Below the pieces are notes generated by a model, which was not told the DNA's origin, made no database searches, and worked only from the letters and a program-made list of their open reading frames with translations. The position numbers and the translations under genes are program-made. This document shows positions 47,960-60,710 of a stretch of DNA of 64,000 nucleotides, piece after piece (within the stretch, counting starts at the first letter, position 1; each line of letters begins with the position of its first letter). The stretch lies in the NCBI GenBank assembly GCA_028023455.1, contig JAQFVV010006452.1, positions 1,106,501 through 1,170,500 of the forward strand, written 5' to 3'. This DNA comes from Epiperipatus broadwayi (taxonomy: Eukaryota; Onychophora; Udeonychophora; Euonychophora; Peripatidae).

Positions 47960-49100
47960 GTGAATAATATGTATTTAGATGGCAAATCTGATATGCAGTT
48001 ACTTTGATAAATTGCTAACAACCATTGATGTCACTGTTAGTATTGGGTATATACATATCACTCTTCCAGCATGTTTCACCATGTTCGAACATGTTCCAAT
48101 TTGGCACAGCACTTAAAATCAAACCAGATTATAGTAATTATAATTTTTCACACACATTTATTGACTTTCAATGACAAACATAGCTTGGAAAATGTTGTCA
48201 TAAATAAAAATGGAAAACCTTTTCTTCATTTATTATTTTTAAAGTCATAAAATTGTATTCAGCTATGTTTTTTTAATTATATTATTTATTTTAGAAAAAT
48301 GATATTGTCAGTAATAAATATATAATAATAATTATTAGATTAGTATTTTAATCACTGACAACTTTAAAATATACTATCGGAAGATAAAGTATAAGGAATT
48401 AGATACTTTAGACTCCCCCTCCCCCCAAAAAGAATAAATTAACATATCACTGTGTTACTAAACTGTAAACTTAATTTCATTGCAAAGATAAGTAAAAGGC
48501 ATTACTAACTATAATTTCTAAAGTGTTTTTATTGTTGAATTATAATAATTCCTTCCCAAGTGAAAGCCAATAAATCTGAATTCAAAAAAATTTTTATCAT
48601 TAACAAGAAGAATGGTATAATTCTATGGTAAGCATTTATTCGCTTCCAAAAAAAAGATTAATTTATTTAAACTTTAAATAATAAACAGTTGAGCAATGCT
48701 TTCAATTTAGAAGGTAATATTCATAGTACTGTCATAGAATTACACAGTAAAAGAAAAGAAGTAAAAATTGTTATAAAACGATATAAGTAACGTCAGTTAG
48801 ATATAATTATATAAATGAAAAATTATTTGACATTACCAATAAAGAAGGTAAATTTTATATTAGACTCAAAATTACAGTATAGAAATAGATATCTTTTAAG
48901 CTCTCCACTGAAAGTAGATTAGAATAACTAGATAATATAGCACTATGATCACAGTCATAATTCTTAATCATCATTTATAATTTGTTATTGTTCATCACAT
49001 TACAAATCAATCAATCCTCTTACAAATCATGACATTTAATAAGAAGATAGTAATAAAATTTAATTAAAAATAATGATGATAACATGGTAATTCATGATTG
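47960..49100. other. 1.1 kb without recognisable feature
   Basis: Nothing supported. Confidence 0.5.
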
Positions 49101-49107
49101 ACATTTT

Positions 49108-49142
49108 ACTACTGCTACTACTACTACTACTACTACTACTAC

Positions 49143-49199
<57 letters not shown>

Positions 49200-49236
49200 C
49201 ATCATCATCATCATTATTATTACTATTATTATTATG
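49108..49236. repeat. Trinucleotide array (ACT)n-(ATT)n-(ATC)n
   Basis: ACT units, then ATT units to about 49199, then ATC and ATT units. The poly-N/S/D minus-strand frame is the repeat. Confidence 0.95.
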
Positions 49237-51285
49237 TTTCAAAATGGAACTTTATTGATTCAAAGTAAAATTTTATATTATTTACATTTGTACATACAAG
49301 ATTTGTTTATATTGTTTACATTTTTATATACAAGATTTGTTTACATGGTAATCATTTATCTTCTGTAACTATATTCAGAAGGGTACATAAGTCAGGGGAG
49401 GGTTGAATGAAAAGTTTTACATTGATTCAATCTGTATATACATGCTCATTTGCATGGTAATTATTTAGTTTCAATAATAAAAAAAATTAATGCATGGGAG
49501 GGTTTAGTTTCATAAGGGCATTACAGATAGGAGTGATCTAAGTGAGACATTGTTCATTGATTGAAATATATCTTAACATATGGAAATGTTTGTTTAATGA
49601 TTGTCCAGGGTTAGAGACTATGCATCAATTTTATAAATGAGTTTTAATAAGAAAAAGGTTATTAGCAATAATATATATGCAATATCAATAGGATAAAAGT
49701 TATTGTTGGTGTAATGAATTCAAATCCTCATTCTCTCCAGAGTCGGGTATGTAGTCATTTTCTTTTGCATAGAGCAAATACATCTGTGGTTATTAATATA
49801 GCTATAACATGGCTTACTGTTTTAATAGTGATCACGTGGTTGTGTATATATGTGGGCTTGCTAAGATTCTGTATTGCATATTTGTGCTAATTTGTTGTGA
49901 AAAGTAGATGGGTGTCATCTGATGTTACTGCCCATTAAAAAAGTGCACCTTGTGCACCAAAATGCATATTATTTATTGTTGTTGTTAATGTTATGATTAT
50001 GATTATTATTATTATTGTTGTTGTCATCATCATCATCATCATTATTATTATTTAAAAAACCAAGCTAAAAATTATGCATTATGAAAATTTAAAATTTATT
50101 TAACTTTTTTTTATCTTATTTATGACAGTTTGTAATTAATGATCTTTATTTTATTTTTCTTAATATTTCATTTGTTGCTGTTGTTGTTATTGTTTTATGT
50201 AAAAACTTTAATTCAAAATATAATTACAATTATATAGAGAGGAGGAGGATGGAGAAAAAATATTTCTTAAATTATATTTCGTTTACTTATAACCATGACA
50301 TTTGTTTAAGATTATTGTTATGCTTGTAGATTATATAGAATTAAATGCAATTCAAATCTTTAATATCGTGAAATAAAATGTAAAAAACCATAGATATATA
50401 ATCATGAAATTTACAATATTATTTTTTCTGGACTCCTTTTTATGAACTATATTGGAGTAGATATATAGATTAAAACATATGAATTGTGATAACTAAAACC
50501 TGAAGCTTTTTTCAGGCCATGTTTCAGATCAATTAATGATTTATTAAAAAAAATTGTTTCCATTCTTTAACTCTAATATACTAACAAAAAGATGATATAT
50601 GGATAGATTCAACATTTTATTGGCTTATATTACTGAAAGTTGAAATCCAAGAAATGTGGAAGTTCAGTTTGCTTATATAACCAATATTGTAAATATTAAC
50701 TTTTGTAATCTCACATTGAAAATTGCTTTCTTTAAGTTTATTGAATAAGAATTAATGCATAAACGTTGTTAATTTTATTTTTAACATATTCACAGATAGA
50801 TCAAAAAATCCTGACACTAGATTAAAGGTAAGAAAAGTAAAATTCTCATATTAATACTTTTGATAGATATAATAAACAAATACTTCTGTCTTATACTTGA
50901 AATAACAAAAAAAAACAAAAAACAATACAACTGTTGTTACTGACAGATACTAAATACTTATATAATATTAATAAATGCTTAATAAATTTAACCTAAAGTC
51001 CTGAGATTCATGCATTAATATCTCAAAAAACTGTGAATAAAAAATATACCCAATAGAAGATTTATTGATATAAAAGGCAGCATAAACCAAATCATCTAAT
51101 AATGCTTTATTATACATGAGATTATGTTTGTGAGAATAGTATTTCATATTAGTCTTTGTTTCATCAATATGTACAGCATCACAATCAAGATTTGACATAA
51201 AATAGAGTACACTACATTATTCCTATTATCAATATTAATACAAAATTTTGTATTATTTAAAATTTTAATGATAATTAGGTAAAAA
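49237..51285. other. 2 kb without firm feature
   Basis: A two-copy 42-bp tandem (TTTACAT..ATACAAGATTTGTTTA) is at 49278-49345. A CATTAAAAAAGTGCACCTTG, GTGCACC, AAAATGCAT series at 49936-49976 looks like a decayed PLE-type hairpin plus GAAA motif. A 76-codon minus frame (50968-51198) has no domain. Confidence 0.35.
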
Positions 51286-51290
51286 TAAAA

Positions 51291-51487
51291 AATCATGTGT
51301 AATCAAATGTACTCCTTATGCGGTAACCTCTAAATTGACTAGTTTTCCTACTAGTGTATTCTACTCTACATAATAGCCATTCCAGTGATTATCACTTTTT
51401 TATATACAGTTTTTTTCCTTGATAAGGATTAGGTCAAAAGCACTAGGTATTTATTAATATTATATGTTTTTAATATCTCTATCAGAA
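51291..51487 (+). repeat. PLE pseudo-LTR, 5' copy
   Basis: About 197 bp, repeated directly at 54811-55009. Shared blocks: GTACTCCTTATG, CTCTAAATTGACTAGTTTTC, CTACATAATAGCCATT, CCTTGATAAGGATT and AGCACTAGG. The CTTGATAAGGA..GAAAGCACTAGG segment is a degraded form of the hammerhead-like motif of PLE termini. Confidence 0.82.
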
Positions 51488-52153
51488 AGAACATCCATAT
51501 TGTTTCGGTCCTTGACTTTCATACCTAATTGGTTCCTGAAATATATGAAAGTGGAAATGTACCAAAGTAGAATAATGTAAAAAATGTCAAATAGTGTTTT
51601 TAAAATATTTATTTTTTAATGAGATGTATTAGCATATACATAAATAACACTTAATTGATTAATATCTGGTATTTGCTTTATAAATTTATCAAGAGATAGT
51701 TGAATTGTATTCTCCTTTTTCTTTTCTTGATCAAAAGTTCCATATCATGCTGTATCTTTTTTATTGCCCTCCTGCGAAATAGAAAATTGTACAAAAGTAG
51801 AAAGTATAAAGTCGAGGACTGCCTCTATAAGACAAAACTATTTGTTTATTATATTTATTATGAAACAGGATTGGAAAATATATGAAATTAAAAAAATTAT
51901 GTAGAAAGGTTATTGTGGTTAATGATCATTTAGAGCTTTTTTTAAAATGTGTTAAATTTAGAATTATTCCAAATTCATGCAGAATAAAATTGAATAATGA
52001 TATTCATACTAAAAGAGAGGAAACGAGTAAACTTCAATATGCATTATTTCAATTTTTGATACAAGATTGTAGAAAAAAAACTTTTTTCTTTTTTATTATG
52101 AGAAAGATTAATAAGCTGTTATTATAGTTTTTCAGCAGATAAAATGCAAGTAA

Positions 52154-52832
52154 AATTACAAAAAAAATCAAGTCAGATGTCACATGACCTAATTTAATAA
52201 GCTTGTATTACAAATGTTATATATAAAGCTCACAAATAAGCTCTTAATAAGCTTTGCAGAATATCCCCAATCCCAAACTGGTTTTTGCTACTGGCATCCT
52301 CAGTGAAGTGCTAGGATATTCAAGCCTTAGATTAAAAATACCAAGACAAGCCCAGAATTTTATCTAATGTATAACTATTAAGTAGAAAATCTGAAATTTT
52401 CAGACATCCATATGTCTTCCAATTCAGCTATCGAACTTAAATAGCCATGTGGGATTGAACTAAGTTCAGATACAAGCTTATTAAATTAGGTCATGTGACA
52501 TATGACTTGATTTTTTTGTAATTTTATTTTTTTCTATTAAGGCTTTGGTGATTTTATATTGCAAAAGCAACTAATATATGGTATATCTGAACTTAGTTCA
52601 GGCCCATATGGCTATTTAAGTTAGATAGCTGGGTTGGAAGCCATTTGGATGTCTGAAAATTTCAGATTTTCTACTTAATAGTTATTTATAAATTACATAA
52701 AGCTTGTCCCAGTATTTTTAATCTAATGCTTAAATATCCTAGCACATCACTGAGAACACCAGTAGCAGAAAACAGTCTGGGGTTGGGTATATTCTGCAAA
52801 GCTTGTTAAGAGCTTATTTGTGAGCAGTACAC
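52154..52832. mobile_element. Fold-back element, family C, nested in the PLE
   Basis: Minus half (52154-52505) and plus half (52560-52832) share ATATGGCTATTTAAGTTAG, CTGAAAATTTCAGATTTTC and GCAAAGCTTGTTAAGAGC with complements. Perfect 15-bp duplication ATAAAATGCAAGTAA at 52139-52153 and 52833-52847. Both halves hold the degraded CUGAGRA/GAAAA motif. Confidence 0.9.
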
Positions 52833-53185
52833 ATAAAATGCAAGTAAGACAAAAGTATACAAAAAATATGAATTTTTGTTTCATAAACAGAAATATAATA
52901 AATATGAATCTAATTATTAGCAAGTAATTAACATTTTTGATTGTGTAACACCAGATAATGTTAATAATGTTTTATCACATGTATTTAGATGGGGTTTTTT
53001 TGTAGATGGAAGTATTCAAGGGCAGAGTTAATTGTAGATGTTGGATCTATATTATAATCAGCCTAATAAAAAGGTTATTATAAAATCTATTATCTTCAAA
53101 ATTAAATAATTTATTAAATGGTGTTAATCAAAGTAAGCAGCATATTCTATCAGAAGTAATATTTTTTAGGTAGTAATAATATCAT

Positions 53186-53463
53186 AAATAAAAAAAAAGT
53201 GATCTGCAGTTGTAAGTACCTAAATAAAGTCATCATCAAATGGCAGCCTGAGTCTACAATCAGGGAATTCTTAGCACCCTCCACCTTTGGCCAAGTGATT
53301 GTAAAAGACCCAGAAAAAGATCACATGTGAGATGGATAGTTGAAATAAGAAAGTGTGCAGGGGTGATGTGGAGAAGAGGAGCTAAAGATCAGAAAAGATG
53401 GATTGAACTTGGAAAGACCTTCATCCTGCAGTGGATTGATAATCATTGATGATGATGATGATG
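53186..53463 (+). mobile_element. LINE 3' fragment nested in the PLE
   Basis: Reads RWIVEIRKCAGVMWRRG then IELGKTFILQWIDNH and a stop, with a (GAT)n tail. Flanked by AATAATATCAT at 53175-53185 and 53464-53474 (11-bp duplication). The methionine run that opens the downstream frame is merely the GAT tail of this insertion. Confidence 0.85.
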
Positions 53464-54810
53464 AATAATATCATTTGTTCTAAGGAAGACAAATTGAATA
53501 CATTTGTATTGGTAAATAAGGAAATGTATGAACATATACTTCAGTCTCAAATTAAAAAGTTGAATTTTAAAAGAATTGATAATTATAATATAAAATTAAT
53601 GAAGGATAAATTTGTTTCTAATAGTTTATGTCTTTCTGGTAAAACATTTGTTTCACCCAAGGAATATTTAAATGTTTATCTATCTGCAGCTATAGTTCCT
53701 CATATATTCGCCAATGCTAAAACACATAAAATTGGTATCCCTTTCAGATTGATGATTGATTTTATGGATGTATATTATCAAAAGTGGGAAAAAATTATTG
53801 CACAATGGATTTCCAGTAGTATAAGTTTTGGTGAATATACCATGTCATCATCTTTTGAGTGTGTTAAAATTTTGAATGCTATTGTGGTACCTGGATATAC
53901 ATTGGCATCATTAGATGTTACTAAACTTTATGGTTCTATTGATTGATCAGCATCTATTTTAATTATGAGTGAGAAACTAAAAGCTAGTGATATTTATTTG
54001 GATAAAATTAAATTTATAATAGATGTCTATTAGTGCTGCTCATAGTGATACAATTTAATCAGAAAATGCTTGGTCTATGGGTTCAGCAATAAGTGGGATT
54101 TTAAGTTGTTATTTTTGGATACTATTGAACATAGTATTGTATGGCCAATTGTTGTGAAGGATCAGAACATACTTTATCATAAATATGTTGATGATATATT
54201 AATATATGCACAGAAATCTCTGATATAAAATATTTTTGATAATTTGCAGAATAAACAAAATTTATTATGGACAGTGGAAAACGAGAATAATTCTTCTATT
54301 AAATATTTAGATCTGCAAATATTGATTGTATTTGGATGGGGTATTTTTGTATAAGATATTAGTCAAACATATTTCTATTAGAGGTTATATACATCCAAAT
54401 TCTAATGTACTGGTTAGTCATAAAATGGTTAGTTTTAAATCATTTTTATCCTGTGAATATTTATGTTCATGGGAAGTGTATCATAAAGACAATATACATT
54501 CTGATGTTCACGATCTTGTTCAATTTGGTTATAGTAAACATATGTTATTATCACTGGGTGATAATTTTTATAAAATGTTGTGGTATAATTTGAATATTAT
54601 AAGATCTTATAAACTATCGTTCTCTGGCTTTTATCCCATCTATCCAAATGTGGCTTTTAAAATATTTACAAAAGACTTTCCTATTGCTTGGAGAACTCCA
54701 CCTGATCTCAATAAAAGATTAAATAATACAAAATTTTGTACTAATATGATAATAGGAGTAATGAAGTATACTCTATTTTATGTCAATATCTTGTTTGTGT
54801 AAAATTAATG

Positions 54811-55009
54811 AATCATATGTAATCAAAAGTACTCCTTATGTGATAATCTCTAAATTGACTAGTTTTCTATTAGTTTATCCTGGTCTACATAATAGCCATT
54901 TCAACATTTATTGATTAGTTTTTATACAGTTTTTTGCCTTGATAAGGATTTAGGTTGAAAGCACTAGGCATTTATTAATATTGTATAAGTTTTTAGTATC
55001 TCTGTGAGT
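54811..55009 (+). repeat. PLE pseudo-LTR, 3' copy
   Basis: Direct repeat of 51291-51487, diverged by scattered substitutions and small indels, in keeping with an old insertion. Confidence 0.82.
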
Positions 55010-55066
55010 AACAACAGCTATAATTTTTTTTTTGTAATTTTGATATGAAATCATAATTAGTAGATT

Positions 55067-55437
55067 TTGAAAAAGTTATCAATGTATGCTCTCTGGTTGC
55101 TCCGATGTGCCATCATCCTTGACCAGAGAGTACATTCAGTCAATCAAAAGCTCTTGGACCTAATTCACACTCTCAAAACCCAAGATACCAATCTAGTCCC
55201 ATCTCCACTCCTCACAGACACTTGGGCAATCCTCCAATTCCCATCCTCTGTCATAGGACTCAATCACAAAGACATGCTTTTCTAACCAGCCTGAACTACA
55301 CACCATTTCCCCTCTCCACTTCCCATTTCCTTTTTACATGTATCCTTCCCCTCTTACCATTTTGTTTCTGAAATTTCATTTGTTTCACTGTATCTGTTTT
55401 GTTTTTTTATGAATAAACATCTCATCACTGAGAAAAA
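55067..55437 (+). pseudogene. L1-type LINE, extreme 3' end with poly-A signal
   Basis: The peptide MYALWLLRCAIILDQ with a P-x-LxDTW ending aligns with the C-terminal SIW-x2-RC and DQTW boxes of the LINE at 846-2136. After the stop, a C/T-rich 3' UTR leads to AATAAA (55412-55417) and an A7 run at 55433. Strongly 5'-truncated. The frame itself is intact over 72 codons, so this copy is younger than the first. Target duplication not found. Confidence 0.75.
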
Positions 55438-55444
55438 AAGATGT

Positions 55445-55967
55445 TACAGTCTTAAAAATATTTTTTATGTTTTATTTAGTATAATGATAAAATACATTAA
55501 AATGCTATAAAATGATAGCTGTATGGACCCCTTGTGAATTGAAGCATTTAATATTTTTATATAGTTTTATAAATATTTTGTGATTTTTTTAAAATTAATT
55601 ATATAGCACTAGATGAGATGGCAATATTTTGAAATCTATTGTTGTTGCGTTTCAGTCGATTTAATCAATTTACAAAATTAAAATTAATTCAAACTCTATT
55701 TTAATTACATAATAATTAATTTTTGAATATGATAAATCATTGACAGCATATCCTTCAGAATAATTTTCTAGAAATTTTTTTATTACTATCTTAAAATTAG
55801 ATTTTGAACTTTTTAAGAAAAAACATTATTTAAAGTATAACTTAATTTTTGTGCTGATTCCAAATATTTACGTTGTTGCTAATGATTTTTTTTTATCCAT
55901 CATAATTTTTTTTGAGATATTAGTAATTTTTTAGATGTTTAGTAAGATATTACATACTTGCTAATAG
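55445..55967. other. A/T-rich segment, no feature
   Basis: Nothing supported. Confidence 0.5.
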
Positions 55968-55981
55968 TATATACTTACTGA

Positions 55982-56364
55982 TAAACTACTAAACATCACA
56001 TGATCACCATCTCTATACTAGCACATAATTGTTGTAAACAAAGGCAAAACTCTCCATACAGTAGTGTCACCCTGTGGCAAACAGAGTAATCAATGGATGC
56101 CAGAAGGCTTGTGCATAAAATCCCTATCTAGTGCCTACTCATCCAATAGTTTTGGCTGGAGGGTTGCATTAGATTCTAAGATCTAGGTGCAGTGCTCTCA
56201 GATCCAAGGCTCCTCAATGATGATGGCCACAATCCAGAAACTAGTCTGGGGATATTGGATGAGTAGGCACTAGATAGGGATTTTATGCACAAGCCTTCTG
56301 GCATCCATTGATTACTCTGTTTGGCACAGGGTGGCACTACTGTAGGGAGAGTTTTGCCTTTGTT
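55982..56364. mobile_element. Compound hammerhead insertion, family B
   Basis: Minus end-piece (55982-56148) then plus unit (56149-56364). Perfect 14-bp duplication TATATACTTACTGA at 55968-55981 and 56365-56378. Ribozyme at 56201-56260 has good stem I (UCCUCA/UGGGGA, AUCCAA/UUGGAU) and GAAAC-UA-GUC, but the core reads AUGAUGA, so C3 is lost. Confidence 0.9.
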
Positions 56365-56378
56365 TATATACTTACTGA

Positions 56379-57020
56379 CTAATCCTATTATAATCAACTG
56401 TAGTCTTTGTGAGTATAATGTAATTTTTCATAAAATAGCATAACAATGGAGAGCAAATTTTTAAATTAAACATCATTTTTATTGTTTTCTGATTGAATAT
56501 ATGTAGTTAACATTGGTTATAATGATTATTATACTCAATTTGGACATTATTAGCTCAAAATGAGTTTTCTAGCTAGATATAGTTTCCAGTAATTTTTGGT
56601 ATTTTTAATATTTTATTGACTTTTCTGGATTTTTTTAAAAATTGAAACAAAATACATAAAATTCTACAGGTGTGGAATATGAACAGCATTTTGCAGTAAT
56701 AAACAATAAATACCTCATCACCACAAAAACACTCATTACAAAATTACTTGTAATGATAGCATATCATTTTTTGGACAATAAATTTATGTAAACATTCAAA
56801 ATTTTGATTAGATTAGCAAAACGATGATATATTACAATGTTTGTTTGAGAGAGTAAATAATTTGATTGAAAAAATAGATTTATTTGCAGTTTATTACTTT
56901 AAGTAAAATTAAATACAGTACATGTGTTAGAGGGGTGAAGTTTTTCTATGATATGAGTTGACATTTAATAGTTTCTTTTTAGGATTATTGGAGTTTATTG
57001 AAAGAAACATTTAAAATCCC
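56379..57020. other. A/T-rich segment, no feature
   Basis: Nothing supported. Confidence 0.5.
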
Positions 57021-57059
57021 CCAAAAATGATATATATATATATACTCTAACAATGTCTA

Positions 57060-57208
57060 TATAGGGGATTTGAATACAGACTTTCAAGCACCCTTCAACT
57101 ATCCACACTATCTCATACTACTGATACACATGACCACACACATGTAGAAAAAATAAATAATCACCAATATATATATATATATATTTCATGCTAAACCAGC
57201 AGTTATTT

Positions 57209-57291
<83 letters not shown>

Positions 57292-57470
57292 CAGTGCTCA
57301 GTTTATATTAAGATACCAAATCTTCATACTTTAATGGAAAGGCTTCAATTTACTCCAACTCTTCAGCCATCCCTTCTATTGAAAATTTGATGATGGAAAG
57401 TCCAAATCCCATGCTGATGCCAATATTATTGCCATGGATCTCAAATCACTCTGACCCCTTATGTATAGGA
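57060..57470 (-). repeat. Hammerhead repeat family A, minus, with AT expansions
   Basis: Contains GGGGATTTGAATACAGAC, CACATGACCACACACATG, the ribozyme region, TATATTAAGATACCAAATC and the CTCTGACCCCTTATGTA end that matches the PLE-linked copy near 42790. (AT)n has expanded in the stem III loop (57167-57184) and next to stem I (57213-57288), deleting CUGAUGA. The ribozyme is dead. Confidence 0.8.
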
Positions 57471-58190
57471 TCTTATCCATTTAAGTTCCAGGTATATAAA
57501 GAGAGCTTGTATTTCAAATCTAACAATGTCTGTATATTCTGAATAAAACAGATTGTGGATAAATAACATATGGTACAGATAAATAATTTCATTTCCTGAA
57601 CATATATGCAGTGATAGAGAATACCATCATAAAATGATTGTTGCTTTAAATAATTGATATGCTCTCAATTAATACAAAATTCACTCCTCTGGCTAAACTT
57701 GTTTATGATAATCATCTATCTAAAAACATGTATAGCAATAAGAGGTTTCACTCATTTATTGCATAAATAATTGAATGTTTTGGTTAGACAGCTGAGCAAC
57801 AGTTGTTCTTGGAGAATATTTTCTATTGTCACATAATATATAGCATAATATTATGGAATTCAAAAATAAATTCACAACGTTGACTATTAATGCATAACTC
57901 AATAATCACTAAGTTGTACCAATAACTGCATTTTATAATTAAGCACTGCATGTCCTTCAAGCTATCCTGGGAAGTTATTTTTGTAAGATTTAACTATTAA
58001 CATTTATTCTGACTTAAATCAACATTGGGAGAAAATATCCATTTCATATTGAAGCCAGCAGTTATCTTCTTGATTTTTAGATAAACCACTAAGAAAATCA
58101 GCATCATTTACAAGTGCTAATAAATACTAACTAGATGTAAAGTTAGCTGTTTTAAACAATGCCACCTATGTTTTTTCATGGCAATTAACT
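57471..58190. other. Unassigned A/T-rich segment
   Basis: No gene or repeat recognised. Confidence 0.45.
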
Positions 58191-58199
58191 TTAGCTTCA

Positions 58200-59890
58200 A
58201 TCTCAAGTTACTCTCTTATATTTGTAATAATATGTTGGACTATTTCCATCATCTAGTTAAATTATTAAAGCTTTAAAAAAAAAAATTCATTTACACTTCC
58301 TAAATACATTCAACTATCAGTAAAACCACACAAGCGATACTATTTTCTTCTCTTATTCAAGAATTGTTGACCTAATTAATAAGTCTAGCATATGAATTGA
58401 ACCTGTGACTTTCAGCCTTACGACTAATGAATTTAAAATAAATCTGCTGAAGGTAATATTTAATAGAAATTTTATATGCTTATCTCCAAAAGTCCTCCTA
58501 ACTTTTTTTTTCTTTAAAATAAAAGTTTAACAAGTAATTTGCAAATATTATGGATTATCCCACCAGATTGTCATGTGGGATTATTTATTGCTATTATTAT
58601 GTAAACAGCTTTTTAATATCTTCTACTTTCTATTTTTTCCTCTCTACCCAATATTCTTGTGTTTATCAAATCAACATACATATTGGTACATTAGACATAA
58701 CTTTTATTCTCTAATTATTGATTTACATTCTTCCAATCAATTTTCTATACCCATAGCTAGTTTCGTAAAAGTATATTTTTCCATATTTATAGATTTTATA
58801 GATTCAGTTCTTGTGTTTTATCAATCCATTTACACTTTGTAGAAGTTAAGATTTTTTGCATTGTGTTTAGATATTTAAAAGATGTTCCGATATATTTTTT
58901 TAAAATTTGGCTGCTATCCATTGGTATATATATATATATATGGATAAAATACAGTATCTAATTATTGATTTTCTTTTAATGTTTCTTTTTGCTCTATAAT
59001 GATAGCACAATTTCATTTATTTACATTTATGATATGATTCAATATATATGTTAAGTATTTCTCTATGTATGTGTAAGCTGGGATTTCTGTAAATATCAAT
59101 TTTTGTTCTTGATCTAATATTATTGTTAATTTAATTGAAGGAAATATGTTATTCAAATGTGATTAGAATGTTTGTAATAATACTTCTCCATGTGACCATA
59201 CAATTAACATACTATTGATGTAGAAAAGTAGACTTTTGGTGAAGATGAAGTAGTATTTATGATTATAGTTTCAAATTTTTTACAAATAAATGTTACTGAT
59301 CAGAGGTAAAAGATGGTTCCTTAACCATATCTTAATCTTCTTTTAAGAATTCTATGTTGTACTGAAGTAAGTTCTGGTTACACCGAATGTTAAGAGTTCT
59401 ATTATATTATCAAAAGGAAGATTTTTTTTTTGTTTGAAATCTATCATCCTCATTAGGACTTTTCTTCAAATAAAGAAAGTTTCATCACTGGATATATTTA
59501 TAAATTAATTTTCCATATCAGATTTTAATAATTATGTTACTTCTTTTTAATTTTATGTTCTTGATTAACTCTTAAAATTTTTGACAAAGGACTGTCTTCT
59601 TGAGGATTTTCCTTGAGAAGGTGACAAATTTTAACATAGTGAAGTTATAGAATTAACAATAGGTATTAATGAAACATAGTCCATGAATTAACAATGGATC
59701 TTAATGAAGTATAGTCCTTATGAATTTTAGATAAATCATAGGAATATATTTTTTATTGATATCTATTGTTAAGTTTTTTCCTAATCAATTAAATACCTGC
59801 AATGCTTTCTTAGTAATGATTGCAATTTTATATCTATAGAATATGTAGGAATTCATGGCACCTTTTTATATTAGTCTACTGCAAAAGGAT
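58200..59890 (-). pseudogene. Penelope-like element relic
   Basis: Minus strand. YDLSKIHKDYTSLRSI (about 59690-59745) matches YGLPKTHKDYVSLRPI of the 32016-33640 copy, and the segment repeats partly (59650-59715), a local duplication. The 3' flank (58270-58460) shares ACATTCAACT-x-AGTAA and the TTCTTCTCTTATTCAAG stretch with the other copies. RT palm and endonuclease are eroded beyond reliable reading. Confidence 0.6.
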
Positions 59891-59987
59891 TTTTTGTTGT
59901 TGTTATAATCAATAGCCTACATTAAACTATAACATCCCCCTTATTATAAATATTGGTTAAAGATTTATTCAATTTTAAAGTTGAATA

Positions 59988-60695
59988 AACCACTAAGCAT
60001 CACATGATCACCATTTCTTATGCTTGCTGATAACTGTTATTAAAACAAGCAAAACTCTCCCTACAGTAGTGCCACTCAGTGCAAGCCAGAGTAATCAATG
60101 GATGCCAGAAGGCTTGTGCATAAAATTCCTATCTAGTGACTACTTATCCAATATCCCCAGACTAGATTCTAGCTTGTGGCTTTTGTCAATGAAAAACCTT
60201 GGATCTAAGAGCACTGCACCTAGATCTTAGGATTCAATGGAACCCTCCAGCAGCCACCTTTTATCTCTACTTAACTATAAAACAATGAGAATAAAATTGA
60301 AAATATAAACATATTTTCAATCCAAGGTCATTGGCTTATATAGTCATATAGGTCTGTACTCAGTTTAGTATTCATACATTTTGGTGTCTTTGGTTCTTTA
60401 ATAACCATAGCCACCACTATCCTAATAGGCAGGATTGGTATTAAACCACTAAACATCACATGATCACCATTTCTTATGCTTGCTCATAATTGTTATTAAA
60501 ACAGGCAAAACTCTCCATACAGTAGTGCCACTCAGTGAAAGCTACAGTAATCAATGGATGCCAGAAGGCTTGTGCATAAAATCCCTATCTAGTACCTATT
60601 CATCCAATATAGGGATTTTATGCACAAGCCTTCTGACATCCATTGATTACTCTGGCTTGCACTGAAAGGCAATGCTATATGGAAAGTTTTGCCTG
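59988..60695. mobile_element. Compound hammerhead insertion, family B (two minus plus one plus)
   Basis: Full minus unit (59988-60445), partial minus unit (60446-60608) and plus end-piece (60609-60695). Perfect 15-bp duplication TTTTAAAGTTGAATA at 59973-59987 and 60696-60710. Ribozyme in the first unit (60147-60203) is damaged: UUGACAA and GAAU in place of CUGAUGA and GAAA. Confidence 0.9.
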
Positions 60696-60710
60696 TTTTA
60701 AAGTTGAATA

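Larger units (their letters stand above)
51488..54810 (+). pseudogene. Penelope-like element reverse transcriptase, between two pseudo-LTRs
   Basis: N-terminal PLE signature LELFLKCVKFRIIPNSCRIK (about 51930-51990). After two insertions the RT resumes at 53465: KEDKLNTFVLVNKEMYEHI, then PHIFANAKTHK (53698-53730), SFECVKIL, motif A SLDVTKLYGSID (53908-53943), motif B MGSAISGIL (54077-54103), catalytic HKYVDDILIYAQ (54178-54213) and TVENENNSSIKYLDLQI (about 54270-54320). The frame then reads a PLE-like thumb to 54799. A stop follows motif A at 53944, with further stops and frameshifts. No GIY-YIG domain is recognisable before the 3' pseudo-LTR, which either was lost or never existed here. Different subfamily from the minus-strand PLE relics. 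Catalytic aspartates remain readable but the protein is broken. Confidence 0.88.

Noticed and set aside
49060-49242. Poly-N/S/D open frame on the minus strand
   Set aside because: Trinucleotide microsatellite.
51291-55009. LTR retrotransposon or integrated virus
   Set aside because: The flanking repeats could suggest LTRs, but the RT motifs (YGL/ANAKTHK entry, HKYVDD, LDLQI) are of PLE type, and no gag, protease or integrase is present.
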